A stretch of 64,000 nucleotides of DNA, taken from NCBI GenBank assembly GCA_002005505.1, contig MVGU01001480.1:36933-100932 (forward strand). Reading direction: 5' to 3'. The first letter of the stretch is position 1, and each line of letters opens with the position of its first letter. The stretch is from Botryococcus braunii. Its lineage: Eukaryota; Chlorophyta; Trebouxiophyceae. Shown here one piece after another: positions 52,708 to 63,895 of this stretch. Below the pieces are notes generated by a model that ran no database searches, was not told where the DNA came from, and worked only from the letters and a program-made list of their open reading frames with translations. A program made the position numbers and the translations under genes.

Positions 52708-55314
52708 AGGTATGGGCCTTCAGACCAAGTGGGGGCTGATGTAAGTCCAATGCAGATAGTCGCTAATGCTTTCCACCCAGATGCTGAGGTGCAAAAGCTG
52801 ACTATGATTTTTGATGGCCAGGTGCAAGGCGTGCACTGCCAGGTATTGGCTGACTCTGGAGCTAGCTGCAACATCATCAGCGCAGCGCTTGCGGATAGAC
52901 TTGGTCTACAAATAGAGCCACCACCGGAGAGGGCAGTGTTGCAAATGGCCAATGGCATGGAAGTTGATCATCTTGGGCATGTTACAATCTCTGTGACGAT
53001 CCAGGGTTACCGTTTTGCTGCTGTAACTTGTACAGTGATGCATGTTCACTCCTGTGAGTGGGATGTGTTGTTAGGGCAGCAATGGTTGACCAGAGCTCGT
53101 GCTAGTGTGAACTTCGATGACAAATGTGTCACTGGGTACACTAGGAAGGGTAAGCCCTTTCGGTTACGATGTAAGGACAACATCGCCATGACTGACTCTG
53201 ATTGTACAGATGCAAAGAAGTTAGTCATCACGATGGTACAGGCCAAGCGTCTTGCGCGCGCGGGGTGTAAAACGTTCTTATCATCTGTAACGCAATTGCT
53301 GTCTTCTGAAGCATCGCTTGTGGAAGTACCTGTGAGTGTGCACTCTTTGCTACAAGAGTTTGCAGATGTTTTCCCTGAAGACGTGCCAGGGCTGCCCCCT
53401 GACCGTCCTGGGGTTTCTCACACAATCCCTCTGATTGATCCACACGCGAAGCCTCCATCTCGACCCTTCTACCGACTGTCTCGTTCGGAGGTGATGGAAG
53501 CTGAAAGACAGGTGAAGCTGCTCCTGGAGAAGAAGTTCATAGAACCTTCAACTTCTCCTTACGGTGCACCTATCCTGTTTGTCCAGAAGAAGGACGGTGG
53601 TTTGCGGATGGTTATTGACTATCGCGCACTTAACAAACTCACCGTCAAGAACAAGTACCCAATGCCTCGCATTGATGATGCACTTGATCAGCTTCAAGGT
53701 GCGACCTTGTTTACAAGTCTGGACTTGACATCAGGATACCATCAGATCCGGATATCCGACGAGGATGTACCTAAGACTGCCTTTCGTACACCCGACGGAT
53801 TGTTTCACTGGCGTGTCTTGCCGTTCGGATTGACGAACGCGCCGGCAACTTTTCAGACGGCAATGAATACAATATTCCGGCCGTATCTGCATAAGTTTGT
53901 CTTGGTGTACTTAGATGACATCCTCATCTACAGTAAGACACCAGAGGAGCATTGCCAGCATTTGCGGCAAGTGTTGGAGCTTCTTCGAGAGCATCAGCTC
54001 TATGCAAATATGAAAAAGTGCTCCTTCGCTAAGTCCGAGGTGGCTTACTTAGGCCATATTGTCTCTTCTGAGGGCGTGAAGGTTGACCCACGCAAGACTG
54101 CTGCAGTCTACAATTGGCCTAAGCCCACGTGCTTGACGGAGCTGCGATCCTTTCTTGGATTGGCAACATACTTCCGTAAGTTCATTCGAGACTTTGCAAG
54201 GCTGGCCATGCCCCTGCATGGCATGACTCGCAAGGGTGTCCTTTGGGACTGGAAGAGCTCGTGTCAGCAAGCCTTTGATGCTATTAAGCAGGCTTTGACT
54301 CAAGCTCCGTGCTTGGCTTTCCCGGATTTCTCTAAGCCGTTTGAGGTGCATACGGATGCCTCACTGGCAGGTCTTGGGGCCGTCTTATATCAAGAGGGCC
54401 GCCCCATTGCCTTTGAGAGTCGTCGCCTCACACCGGCAGAAATCAATTATCCAACCGGGGAGCAAGAGCTGCTAGCAGTGGTTCACGCCTTAACGGTGTG
54501 GCGCTGTTATCTTGAAGGTGGGCCGGAGTTCCGCGTGGTCACTGACCACAAGGCTATTACCTACCTTGATACTGTGGCACAGTTGAGCCGCCGCCAGACA
54601 CGTTGGGCAGAGTTTCTCTCCCGGTTCCATTTCACATGGGAACATATGGCGGGTGCCTCAAATGTGGTTGCCGATGCGCTGAGCCGCACGCCGGTGGGAT
54701 ATTCACCTCCAAACTCATTGGTGAACACTGTGGTGGTTCGTTCCACTCGTTCATACGTTTCGGAGGGTCCCCCTTGTCTTCCAAATCGCTCCCTTCGGGA
54801 TGTCATTTGCGCCGTTACCCGAGCACAGGGTACTCCCTTGGCTGCAGAGGCTCGTGGTATGGGACACGAGTCTAGGCCTCCTTCAGGTGGGGGAGAGGGC
54901 ATGACGTGGAAGGACAAGTTTGTGCGTGGTTATCAGGAAGACCTTTGGTTCAAGGAACCTAGCAATGTGGCGCCTCTGGTCGCACACGACGGCTTCCTGT
55001 TACACGAAGGAAAGATTGTTGTGCCGCATGCATTTGGGCTTAGATCCCACCTTATGGAAGAAATGCATGATAGCCCGTATGCTGGACACCAAGGTGTGAA
55101 CAAAACCCTGAAGTTGGTTGCCCGCCATTATTGGTGGCCGACGATGACACAGGATGTGACGCAGTACGTGACTCACTGTCACCTCTGCCAGAAGAACAAG
55201 GCAAGACATGCAAAGCCTTCGGGGCTGTTGCATCCCCTTGAGCTTCCGCATAAACCGTGGGACACGGTGACCATGGACTTCATCACCCAGTTGCCTCGCA
55301 CCAGATGGGCATGA
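52708..55314 (+). CDS. pol: G Pol: protease, RT, RNase H, integrase N-terminus
   Basis: In frame with gag after TGA. Protease VLADSGASCNIISAALADRL with later LLGQQWL. RT: PYGAPILFVQKKDGGLRMVI, DLTSGYHQIRI, FGLTNAPATFQ, VLVYLDDILIYS. RNase H FEVHTDASLAGLGAVLYQ with GEQELLAVVHAL and TDHKAITYL. Integrase H2C2 zinc finger H...H in SPYAGHQGVNKTLKLVARHY and CHLCQKNK. The frame ends in TGA at 55312-55314 because of an indel just before the integrase core. Confidence 0.92.
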   Translation, partial: RYGPSDQVGADVSPMQIVANAFHPDAEVQKLTMIFDGQVQGVHCQVLADSGASCNIISAALADRLGLQIEPPPERAVLQMANGMEVDHLGHVTISVTIQGYRFAAVTCTVMHVHSCEWDVLLGQQWLTRARASVNFDDKCVTGYTRKGKPFRLRCKDNIAMTDSDCTDAKKLVITMVQAKRLARAGCKTFLSSVTQLLSSEASLVEVPVSVHSLLQEFADVFPEDVPGLPPDRPGVSHTIPLIDPHAKPPSRPFYRLSRSEVMEAERQVKLLLEKKFIEPSTSPYGAPILFVQKKDGGLRMVIDYRALNKLTVKNKYPMPRIDDALDQLQGATLFTSLDLTSGYHQIRISDEDVPKTAFRTPDGLFHWRVLPFGLTNAPATFQTAMNTIFRPYLHKFVLVYLDDILIYSKTPEEHCQHLRQVLELLREHQLYANMKKCSFAKSEVAYLGHIVSSEGVKVDPRKTAAVYNWPKPTCLTELRSFLGLATYFRKFIRDFARLAMPLHGMTRKGVLWDWKSSCQQAFDAIKQALTQAPCLAFPDFSKPFEVHTDASLAGLGAVLYQEGRPIAFESRRLTPAEINYPTGEQELLAVVHALTVWRCYLEGGPEFRVVTDHKAITYLDTVAQLSRRQTRWAEFLSRFHFTWEHMAGASNVVADALSRTPVGYSPPNSLVNTVVVRSTRSYVSEGPPCLPNRSLRDVICAVTRAQGTPLAAEARGMGHESRPPSGGGEGMTWKDKFVRGYQEDLWFKEPSNVAPLVAHDGFLLHEGKIVVPHAFGLRSHLMEEMHDSPYAGHQGVNKTLKLVARHYWWPTMTQDVTQYVTHCHLCQKNKARHAKPSGLLHPLELPHKPWDTVTMDFITQLPRTRWA

Positions 55315-56266
55315 TGCCATCCTGGTGGTGGTGGACAAGCTGACAAGATGGTCCATTTGGTGGCTACGCAGACCACGGCGACTGCTGAGCAGACAGCGAA
55401 GCTGTTTGTGGATCACATTTGGAAGCTCCACGGAGTGCCTAGAAAGTGGTGTCTGACAGGGATCCCCTGTTCACGAGCCACTTCACTCGAGCCTTGTGTC
55501 GGATGCTTGGGACCAAGCAGGCCATGTCCACGGCGTATCATCCTCAGACGGATGGGCAGACAGAGCGTGTGAACCGTGTTCTTGAGGACATGCTTCGCAT
55601 GTATGTGTCTAAGTCACAGACTGACTGGGACGAGAAGCTGTCGTGTGCTGAGTTTGCTATCAACAATGCAGAGCACTCCAGCACAGGCTTCACGCCGTTC
55701 ATGTTGAACTATGGTCATCACCCGTACCTACCAGTATCGGTGTTGCCAGAGTTCAGGGTCCCGGCTGCCTCGAGCTTTGTCCAACGCATTCAGCGTTTAG
55801 TGGCGGAAGCTCGGCGCACACATCGCATTGCGACGGAACGCCAGGCACGTTACGCTAACACGAAGCGTAAGGATGTCACGTTCGCTCCAGAGATTGGGTC
55901 CTGTTGTCGGCTAAGAACCTGCGGTTCAAAGAGGGCACACCGAAGCTGTTGCCTAGGTGGGTCGGGCCGTTCCAGGTTGCCAAGTCTGTAGGGGGCAACT
56001 CCTATGAGTTGATCCTCCCGGCACGCTGGAGGATACATGACGTGTTCCATGTATCACGGCTGGAACGATACCGCCGAGATGGCACAGTCCAACCACCACC
56101 ACCTGCAGAGGTGCTGAAGGGGGAGGACGAGTATGAGGTTGAGAAAATTCTCGACCACCGGAAGGCTCGCCGTTTGCATGAGTTCCTGGTTCGGTGGGTG
56201 GGATACTCCCCTGAACATGACACGTGGGAATCAGAGGCGAACTTGCGGAATGCCCCTGGGCGTTGA
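55315..56266 (+). pseudogene. pol: G integrase core and chromodomain, four frameshifts
   Basis: Pieces in three frames: DAILVVVDKLT, then MVHLVATQTTATAEQ (55348), then SDRDPLFTSHF and STAYHPQTDGQTERVNRVLE (55446), then [20 protein letters not shown] (55904). The end is a chromodomain ([38 protein letters not shown]), which in chromoviruses steers integration by binding histone marks. Breaks near 55310, 55345, 55445 and 55895 are single-base and often in short runs. Confidence 0.88.
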
Positions 56267-56917
56267 AGGAGTATTGGGCACGGGTCAAGACGGGCTAGGA
56301 CCCAGGAGACACACAAATGGCCTTGAGTCGGGCTGTTGTCACTTCGGGGGTCGTGGCATTCGATCCAATGTCCAGTCGACGGGACATCCCTCGTTAGCGG
56401 CGAAGTGGTTGCGTTGTTCAACATGTCGTCCTACTCAATAGCTCCTCCCTGTCCCTGGCTATGCCAATGGAAGGGCCCTATTCCGTTCACTGCGGACTTA
56501 GTAGCACCTCAGATAGTCTCAAGGGCATGGTGCACCCCGGGTCCTGGACTCGGTGTCTGAGAGTCTCTGCTGATGGTGGGTTGTGACTCTAGAGTAACCA
56601 TGTACTCTAAGCGCTATGGTGATGGTCAGTGAAACCCCCAATAGCTTGATTAGCCAGATGGATTTCTGGTGACGGAGGTTGTACTTCCGGGAGTGCTCCG
56701 CGGGCAGTCCAAATGAGCATGGGTGTGGATTGTCGTTACCACTAGTCTGCCGGGACTAGGGTGGCGGGTGGCTGGGCAAGAGGTATGGGACTCTTGTCTG
56801 TAGGGCTTCCTGCGAAGGTGGCTGGTCAGGACGTGATACACTCTTGACTGTAGTGCTTCCTGTGTGGGAGATGCATCCCCCTCAATCCGAGACGGCTTGA
56901 GCCTAGGTGGGGGAGGG
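56267..56917 (+). other. G 3' untranslated region
   Basis: 650 bp between the chromodomain stop and the 3' LTR with no coding frame of note. It contains a loose repeat of GGGACTCTTGTCTGTAGGGCTTCCTG-like sequence (56785 and 56840) and ends in the polypurine tract. Confidence 0.7.
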
Positions 56918-57108
56918 TGTAACGTTCCGAGTGCGAAGGGTCCGTTAGGGAGCCGATCGGCATCGAGCCGATAGCGCGTGATCGGAGAGCGGGGTACGAT
57001 GACCTCATTACGTAAACTGGCCAGCTTGGCTGGCGGGGTGCTATCAGACGGGTCGCACCTGTGTGAGGTCATTCTCACACGAACTTGAGATCGGCACAAG
57101 ATATTACA
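56918..57108 (+). repeat. G 3' LTR
   Basis: 191 bp, no difference seen to the 5' LTR. Confidence 0.95.
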
Positions 57109-58340
57109 CATGTATACAAGGGAAACATTCTCGCCCCCCTTTCCAGCTTCCTCTAGGCCTGCAGAGAGTGTGTTAGATAGAGTGCATGTGGACACTGTGG
57201 GTCCCATTTCACCAGCTGCAATCACGGGAGAGCGTTTTTGGGTTACTGTGGTGGATGAAAAATCCCACCTGATAGCCTCATTGGCAGTGAAGTCGAAAGA
57301 AGCCATTCCCAAGGCCCTCATTGAGCTCTTGAAGTACTGGCAGACATTTCATGAGAAAGTGGTGAAGTGTGTGAGATCTGATAGAGGGACAGAATTTCTG
57401 AATCAGCAGTTCAAAGAATTTTGTGCTCAGCAGGGCACTAAAATGGAGACCTCAGCTCCATCCACGCCTCAGCAAAATGGACTTGCTGAGCGCATGAATC
57501 GGACTCTGAAGGAGCGCACAAGGACCCTGTTGGTGCACGCTGCAGCAGACCCTTCCTTGTGGAAGGAGGCACTGGAGTCTGCCACCCTGCTGTACAACGT
57601 GGGCCCCACCACAGGCAGGCCTCTGACCCTACTGAGATGTTCTATGGGGTAAAGCCTGATGTTGCTTCCTTGCGCACATGGGGCTGTGTGGCACATGTTC
57701 ACATTCCCCCATGTCAGCGGTCTGTATTAGGACCAAAGACCATTCCAGGCATGTTCACTGGGTATTGCCCACAGTCCAAGGCCTATAGAGTGTACGTAGG
57801 CAATGGTGTATGGAAAGAGAGCAGAGATGTTACATTCCTTGAGCATTTGAGAGGAGGGGAGAGAGTGGGTATGTATAAGGTGCAACCTGGATCCTCTCAA
57901 TGGCTCTCAGGAGCGTCCTCGCAGGGCAGGGGAGGCAATTCCAATGTCCCCAGCTCACCAACAGCCATTCCCGTGAATTTTTGGGAAGCAGAGGATGACC
58001 CAGTGGTGGAGTGCAAGCCCAGTGGATCTCCTGCTACCACTGCCAGCTCTCCAGAGGATCACAGCAGGCTGAGGAGCTCAGTCGGGCCTGTGGCTGGAGC
58101 CCCCAGCAGCCAGGATGATTCCCCTGCCACTTCAGAGACCTCACAGCAGTCATGGTCAGTGCTGGGCCATCTTCAAAATTTAGCTCGGGGGGTGCTGAAG
58201 CGCACTCGCAGCTGGACAAACTGCAGGAGATGCAGGAGGGGGTCAGGTTCAAGGGGAAGTCTCAACATAGACTTCCCCCGGGAACCACCCTCACAAGGGA
58301 TCAGCGTTATGAACAGCGCCAAGCTAGGAGGGACTCAGTA
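57109..58340 (+). pseudogene. pol: D3 integrase and linker after G, frameshifted
   Basis: Resumes at the duplicated CATGT. Integrase core HVDTVGPISPAAITGERFW, RSDRGTEFLNQQFK, PQQNGLAERMNRTLK (catalytic E). One base is missing near 57630 (GRPLT then TEMFYGVKPDV in the next frame). Linker regions beyond 57900 shift frame again near 58190 and 58320. Catalytic residues are present but the frame is broken. Confidence 0.85.
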
Positions 58341-60454
58341 GGGGTCCCCATGCATGACCCTGGCTCAGGCCAGGTACTTGTGAGTAAGCCACCCTTGGTA
58401 GGTCTCCCTGATTTGCAGAAGCAGGTTGAGACAGGGGAGGCTATGCTTGGAGAAGATGTTAGCGAGAAGAGTAGTGGGCTAGAAGTGCCAGCAGCAGGGA
58501 AGCACGTAGCCAAGTTGAGCTGGGAACCAGTCATGCTTATGGGTGCAGCCTGACACAGTAGGCGCAGCTCAGGAAAGTCAGAGTAGTGTACATAGGTGTG
58601 AGTCCAGGAGAGAGAGAGAGCTGCTGCTTCCACCTGCATTGAGAAAGGTGAGAGATTGTAATGGTGGAGCGCATGAGTCTGACAGTTCAAGAGAGAGAGT
58701 TGGGGAGGGCTCTGGCAGTTCTGGTTGTACTGCAGGATCTCAACAGAAGGTACAAAATGTACCTTATTCTGGGAACCAGGATCAGAGGGATATAAAAGAC
58801 AACAGTCCCAGGAGTACTGACAGTACTGTAGAGTCTCAGCATAAGGTACAAAATGTACCTTATGTCAAGCTGGGAAAGGTTCACGTGCCATCTAACCTGA
58901 GGGAAGCCCAATACTCCCCTCAGTGGGATTTTTGGCAACAAGCAATGAGGGAAGAGATGGATTCCCTTGATACCCATGAGGTTCTAGAGTATGTGGACAG
59001 ACCACATGGACAAAAGTTATTCCTGTCCATTGGATATTCTCCACTAAATTGATGCACATGGGAATGTTACTCGCTTTAAAGCGAGGTTAGTTGCCAAGGG
59101 TGTAGACAGATCCTGGGATAGATGTTGGGAGGTATTTGCACCCACCAGCAGCTATGGGGCAAGGAGGGCTGTGCTGGCAGTGGCTGCCACACAGAATCTT
59201 GAGATCCACCAAGTGGATATCAAGACGGCTTTTCTCAATGGAGAGTTGGAGGAAGAGGTCTATGTGACCCAACCACCAGGATTTGAGAATGGCAACACGA
59301 GGGTTGTGTGCAAGCTCAGGAAGGCACTATACGGTCTAAAACAAGCCCCACGGGCTTGGCACAAGACCTTGACCGACAAGTTGAGCGTGATGGGGTATAG
59401 TGTGTGCAAGAGTGATGCGGGTGTATACATCAGGAGGGCCCCTGATGGCAACCTGTCCTTTATTCTTGTTTATGTTGATGATCTTCTCATAGTTGCCAGA
59501 TTGGTTACAGAGATTGAGTGGGGGAAAGAGTTGTTGAAGAAGGACTTCACCATCCATGATTTGGGAGAGGTGAATGATTTCCTGGGGTGTCAGGTCCTAC
59601 GCAATAGAGTTCAGAGCACTATTTCCATGAGTTGCACTCCCAAGATTGATGCTCTTGTGGAAAAGTTTGGTGTTGCTGATGATGGGCGTGTGGTTGATAC
59701 CCCCATGTCCAAGGACTTCGTGGCTAGCAGCAGACCCGAGTCCTCAGATGGTCTGTCACATGGGGCAGGTACCCCACTGCCACCTGGTCATCGGTACTGT
59801 GAGTTGATTGGATCGTTGCTATATATTGCCAATACGACCCGGCCTGACATTTCTCAGGCTGTTGGAGTGTTGTCAAGGTATAGAATGACACCCACTACCT
59901 CACACTGGAATGAGGCCATTCGAGTGCTGAAGTACTTGAGAGATACGAGAGAATTAGCTCTTACTCTGGGTGGAAAGGGGCCTGAGCTAGAAGGCTATGT
60001 TGATGCCGACTATGCTGGGGACCTGGACCACAGGTATTCCACCACTGGCTATGTTCTATCAGTCTATGGTAGTGCCGTGGTTTGGGGAAGCAAGAAGCAG
60101 AGCTCAGTTGCTACCTCAACTGTGCAAGCCGAGTTTATGGCAGCCGGCCATATTGTGAAGGAAGCCAACTGGCTTAGGGGCTTCTTGGAAGAGATTGGAG
60201 CTGCACCTTGGAAAGTCAAAATTTTCTGTGACAACCAAGGATGCATTTTTAATTTACGGAACCCCCTTTATTCCAAATTCAGAAAGCTTGTTGCAGTAAG
60301 CTTCCACTATTTTAGGGAAGCTATGGCACATGGGCAGGTAGATATCCTCTATGTAGAATCTGCTCGAAATGTGGCTGACATTATGACCAAGCCACTTGCT
60401 AAGCCCGTGTTTGTTGGTCATCGTGATTCACTAGGTTTGAGAAGATACACATAA
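58341..60454 (+). pseudogene. pol: D3 linker, RT and RNase H, frameshifted at the start
   Basis: The linker holds two copies of AAGGTACAAAATGTACCTTAT-like sequence (58748 and 58844). RT begins LREAQYSPQWDFWQQAMREE; several single-base gaps between 59010 and 59130 break the frame. From 59171 it is open: [50 protein letters not shown], RNase H YVDADYAGDLDHRYSTTGY, FCDNQGCIFNL, NVADIMTKPLA, stop at 60454. Confidence 0.86.
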
Positions 60455-60473
60455 AGCATGCAGCAAGGGGAAG

Positions 60474-61173
60474 TGTTGAGTTGTGAACATACATTATAGA
60501 ATGCCTTGTGCTTTAGGTGATCTTCAAATGTACATTATTAGGATACGGGTCCACTATCCACATAAGGTACCTCAAGACACGTTCGGATGAGGTCTATTTC
60601 GAACATAAGGTACAATCTGATTTAGATTACGCGTTAGTGTGAAAGGACTATTAAAGCTGCGATCACCGCATAGTCGAGCAACTGGTTTGGAAGATACTGG
60701 GCACATAAGGATGACAGTCTTGTTCATGCAGTTGCATGTGTCTAAAGAGCAGACAGTCGTCAAGTACTGTAGCTGGAGAGGCACGAACTTACGACCTGTC
60801 TGCTTGCTTACAGGTGCGGTGACTCAGGGTGTGTATTGGTAATGTGTTCATGTTTGATTGCTTGTTTGTAAGTGAACCATCTTAGTGGACAATCAAGTCT
60901 CCCAAACAGCTAAGGGACGGAGTCTTGATTGAGTATAGGAAGGTACTTGCTTTCAGCCGTCTGGAGCTTATCCGTGTGTAGATGCTCATTGACAGATCAA
61001 CATGTAATGGAACTGGTTTGGAAAGATACTGGGCACATAAGGATGCCAGTCTTGTTCATGCAGTTGCATGTGTCTAAAGAGCAGACAGTCGTCAAGGACT
61101 GTAGCTGGAGAGGCACGAACTTACGACCTGTCTGCTTGCTTACAGGATACGCCACTGCCCATAACCTTTTACA
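60474..61173 (+). repeat. D3 3' LTR
   Basis: 700 bp, preceded by the polypurine tract CAAGGGGAAG, followed by TSD GTGAT and the E pol. Confidence 0.93.
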
Positions 61174-61178
61174 GTGAT

Positions 61179-63510
61179 CAGCCCTTTATCTCTATCTCTC
61201 ATCACTTGACATCCCAAGAAATCCTTCACTTTTCCAAGATCATGGATGGTGAACTCTTTCTTGAGGAGTCCCTTCACTCTCTCGATTTCTGACATACCCT
61301 TGGAAACTATCAGAAGATCATCAACATAGATTAGCACATAGGACTTTCCTCCATCAGTAGAGCATCTCACATACACTGCCGCATCACTCTTGCACACCTC
61401 ATACCCATGACTTCAAGTTTGTCATTCAGGGTTTTGTGCCAGGCACGTGGAGCCTGCTTCAGGCCATACAACGCCTTTCTCAATCGGCACACAAATCTTA
61501 TCACCATCTCAAAGCAAGGAGTTGCTTACATATACTTCCTCCTCAAGCTCACCATCAGAAAGGCGTCTTACGTCCACTGATGAATTTCACAGCCCTCTCT
61601 TGCAGCACCCAGCAGAGCTCTTCTAGCTCCATAGCTACTAGTAGGAGCAAAAACCTCCATCACATCCACTCCAGGGATTTGTCTGCATCCCTGTGCCCTA
61701 ATCTGGCCTTGAATCTCACCACATTGCCATGTGCATCCATTTTCACTGAAAATATCCAGTGAACTGGAATAACCTTATGTCCACGAGGTCTCGGCACATA
61801 CTCCATGACCTCATGAGTATCTAATGAATTTTGCTCTTCCTGCATAGCTGCCTTCCAGTATTCCCCACTGGGAGACATCTGTGCTTCTCTCAAATTAGAG
61901 GGACGTGAATTTTCCCAAATCTGACACCTGTGTGCTTTTCCTCTGTATTGCCTGATTTTCTCTCACTTTGTCCAGAACCCACTACTCTTCCACTGACACT
62001 CGCTGAGTTACACATCACAGGCTCTCCAGTAGGAGTAGAATGCTCTCTCATAGCACGCTCTCGCTTGGACTCACACTTGGCTTTGCACCAGTTACTCTGC
62101 TCATCCCTCACATCATTCTCCCATGCACAGGTACCTTTCGGACAGTCTTTGTAATTTGGAATTCCTTCACATCGTCCAGACTTCCGATTCACCTCCTCGG
62201 ACACACTCTGACATGCCTGCAGAGTTCAGACTCTTCAGGTCTCTCACAAGCAACATCGGGATATGGCAGAGTGTCTGCATACTTCCCCTGATTTACGTGA
62301 TCCACATGCCTCTAAGACCGACTACATGTCACTGGTTGGGAGTGACTCACATCTCTGACATCACTCTCCCAGGCACAGGTACTCTCAGTGAGCACTTGTA
62401 ATTTTGGTCTGTCTCCACAAGTCGGTGCTCCTGATTCACCTCCTCCTCTCGTCCCTTACACGGAGTCAAGGATGCAACCCTGTCTCCCGCTCACAATCAT
62501 GTTTGCTGTGCAGAGGAAGCATATGATGCTTCCTCTGACGGTGGCTGCCACCACAGTCCGTCCCGGGGTGCTCTGACTGACGGGTTGCCAGAGACTCTGC
62601 ATGGTCACATCTCTACATTTCTCTCAGTCACTGAACAGACCCCACCCTGCTGCTCAGCCTCCCCGGACACATTTGCAGCTTTTGCATGTAGCTGCCCCCC
62701 TCACTGCACTCACATGCAATTCATTGCCCCTCATGTGAATCACCCTCTAGCTGCACTTCCCCTGGTCCCTGTGACAGAGAGTCACATTCAGTCAACCCCT
62801 CCGCTCTCTGCTCTCTCCCTTCTCCTTGGCAGCAGGAGGTCTTTGGCCGGCAGTGCGTTGTTCGTGTCGTTGGGCCCGGGTCAGGCCATCCAATTGGTGG
62901 TTGCGCATTCAGACCTAGTTGGTCTGAGGAACCTCCTGGGCTCGCTCCATGTGCGGTCGAAGGTGGGAGTCCCCCTATCCCTCCCTCTGGCTAAGTCCTG
63001 TACGGGCCCCTCCAGGGTTTGGAGGCTGGCAGGTACTCAGGCTCACTGTGTGGGTCATCAAGATCTGTCTCAAGGCTGACGTTGGTTGTGCCAGGGGAGG
63101 TGCCGGGAAAGACTGGCGGAGTGTCACTTGCAGAGGGCTCAGGACACAGGAACTCTGTATGCTGTGTTGGGGAAACACTCATGCCAACCCGAGAGGCTCC
63201 CCTGAGGTGCTCCACGAAAACCACATCTCTGCTCTCCTTCCAGATACCCCTCCCACATAGATCCGATAGGCTTTGGAGGAGGCTGAGTAACCAGTAAGCA
63301 TCCCTGGCACAGTTTTGGGGGAAAACACAGAGCGCTGGACATCAGGAATGTGCACAAAGGCCAAGCAACCCCAGGTACGCAATGGGGTTACATTTGGTTT
63401 GTAGCCAAAAAATAATTCTGATGGCGTGCGGTCCCTCCCGGTACTGGGACCCATGTTCAGTAGGGTGCAGGCAGTTTCCAGGGCCTCCTTCCACAACGTT
63501 GGACTGGGCG
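61179..63510 (-). pseudogene. pol: E pol upstream part (integrase end, linker, RT), degenerate
   Basis: Minus strand. Integrase end near 63496: LWKEALETACTLLNMGP, then TWGCLAFVHIPDVQRSVF and LTGYSASSKAYRIYVGG. A hydrophilic linker follows. RT at 61893-61660: REAQMSPSGEYWKAAMQEEQ, PVHWIFSVKMDAHGNVVRFK; then VLIYVDDLLIVSKGMSEIE and VKDFLGCQVMRD at 61397-61179. Several frameshifts, so not a functional gene. It joins to 47971 once D3 is removed. Confidence 0.85.
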
Positions 63511-63895
63511 TCCTGAAAATATCTGGAAACTATCCCAGGTATCGTCTCGTCAGGACCTCTCGGGATGTCCTGGACACGTCCCGAAAATGTACCAGACGTC
63601 CCTCGAAGCGGGACATAGCTATCCAGGACATCCTAGAAGGTACCCAGTGCCGCTCAGATTATATTCGGGACTTTTGTTTGTAATGGTCCTGAAACCATCC
63701 CATAAACACACTGTAATGTACCTGGAAACATACTGGGAAATGTCTTGGGATCTTTCTGGGATACTTTCAGTAACATTCCAGGTTTTTTTGGTATCATTTC
63801 AACACCTACAAACATCTAGGATGTTGTTGGGATACTTCCAGGACAATTAGGACCTTTCCAGGACGATTCAGACCTTTTTCAGGTCAAAACTCATC
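63511..63895. repeat. Degenerate short-motif array at the E break
   Basis: The stretch is full of TCCTGGA/TCCAGGA, CTGGGA and GGGATAC words in both orientations at irregular short spacing (for example CCTGGAAACATACTGGGAAA). No frame of interest. It begins exactly where E loses similarity to copia integrase, so it may be part of another inserted element. Confidence 0.5.

Larger units (their letters stand above)
50966..57108 (+). mobile_element. Ty3/gypsy chromovirus G, full length
   Basis: Short LTRs 50966-51156 and 56918-57108, 191 bp each and apparently identical, TSD CATGT (50961-50965, 57109-57113) in D3. PBS 51161, gag, pol with chromodomain, PPT GGTGGGGGAGGG. Youngest insertion of this branch. 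Confidence 0.95.
47972..61173 (+). mobile_element. Copia element D3, full length, interrupted by G
   Basis: LTRs 47972-48672 (701 bp) and 60474-61173 (700 bp), TSD GTGAT (47967-47971, 61174-61178). PBS 48673, gag-pol 49088 on, G at 50966-57108, PPT GCAAGGGGAAG. It is the only D copy with both ends in the window. Confidence 0.94.
46427..63510 (-). mobile_element. Copia element E (minus), split by D3, 5' part missing
   Basis: 3' LTR 46427-47117, pol end 47136-47971, then D3 (47972-61178), then pol upstream part 61179-63510. Homology to copia integrase stops abruptly near 63510. Gag, protease and 5' LTR of E are not in the window. TSD GTGAT flanks D3. Confidence 0.88.
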
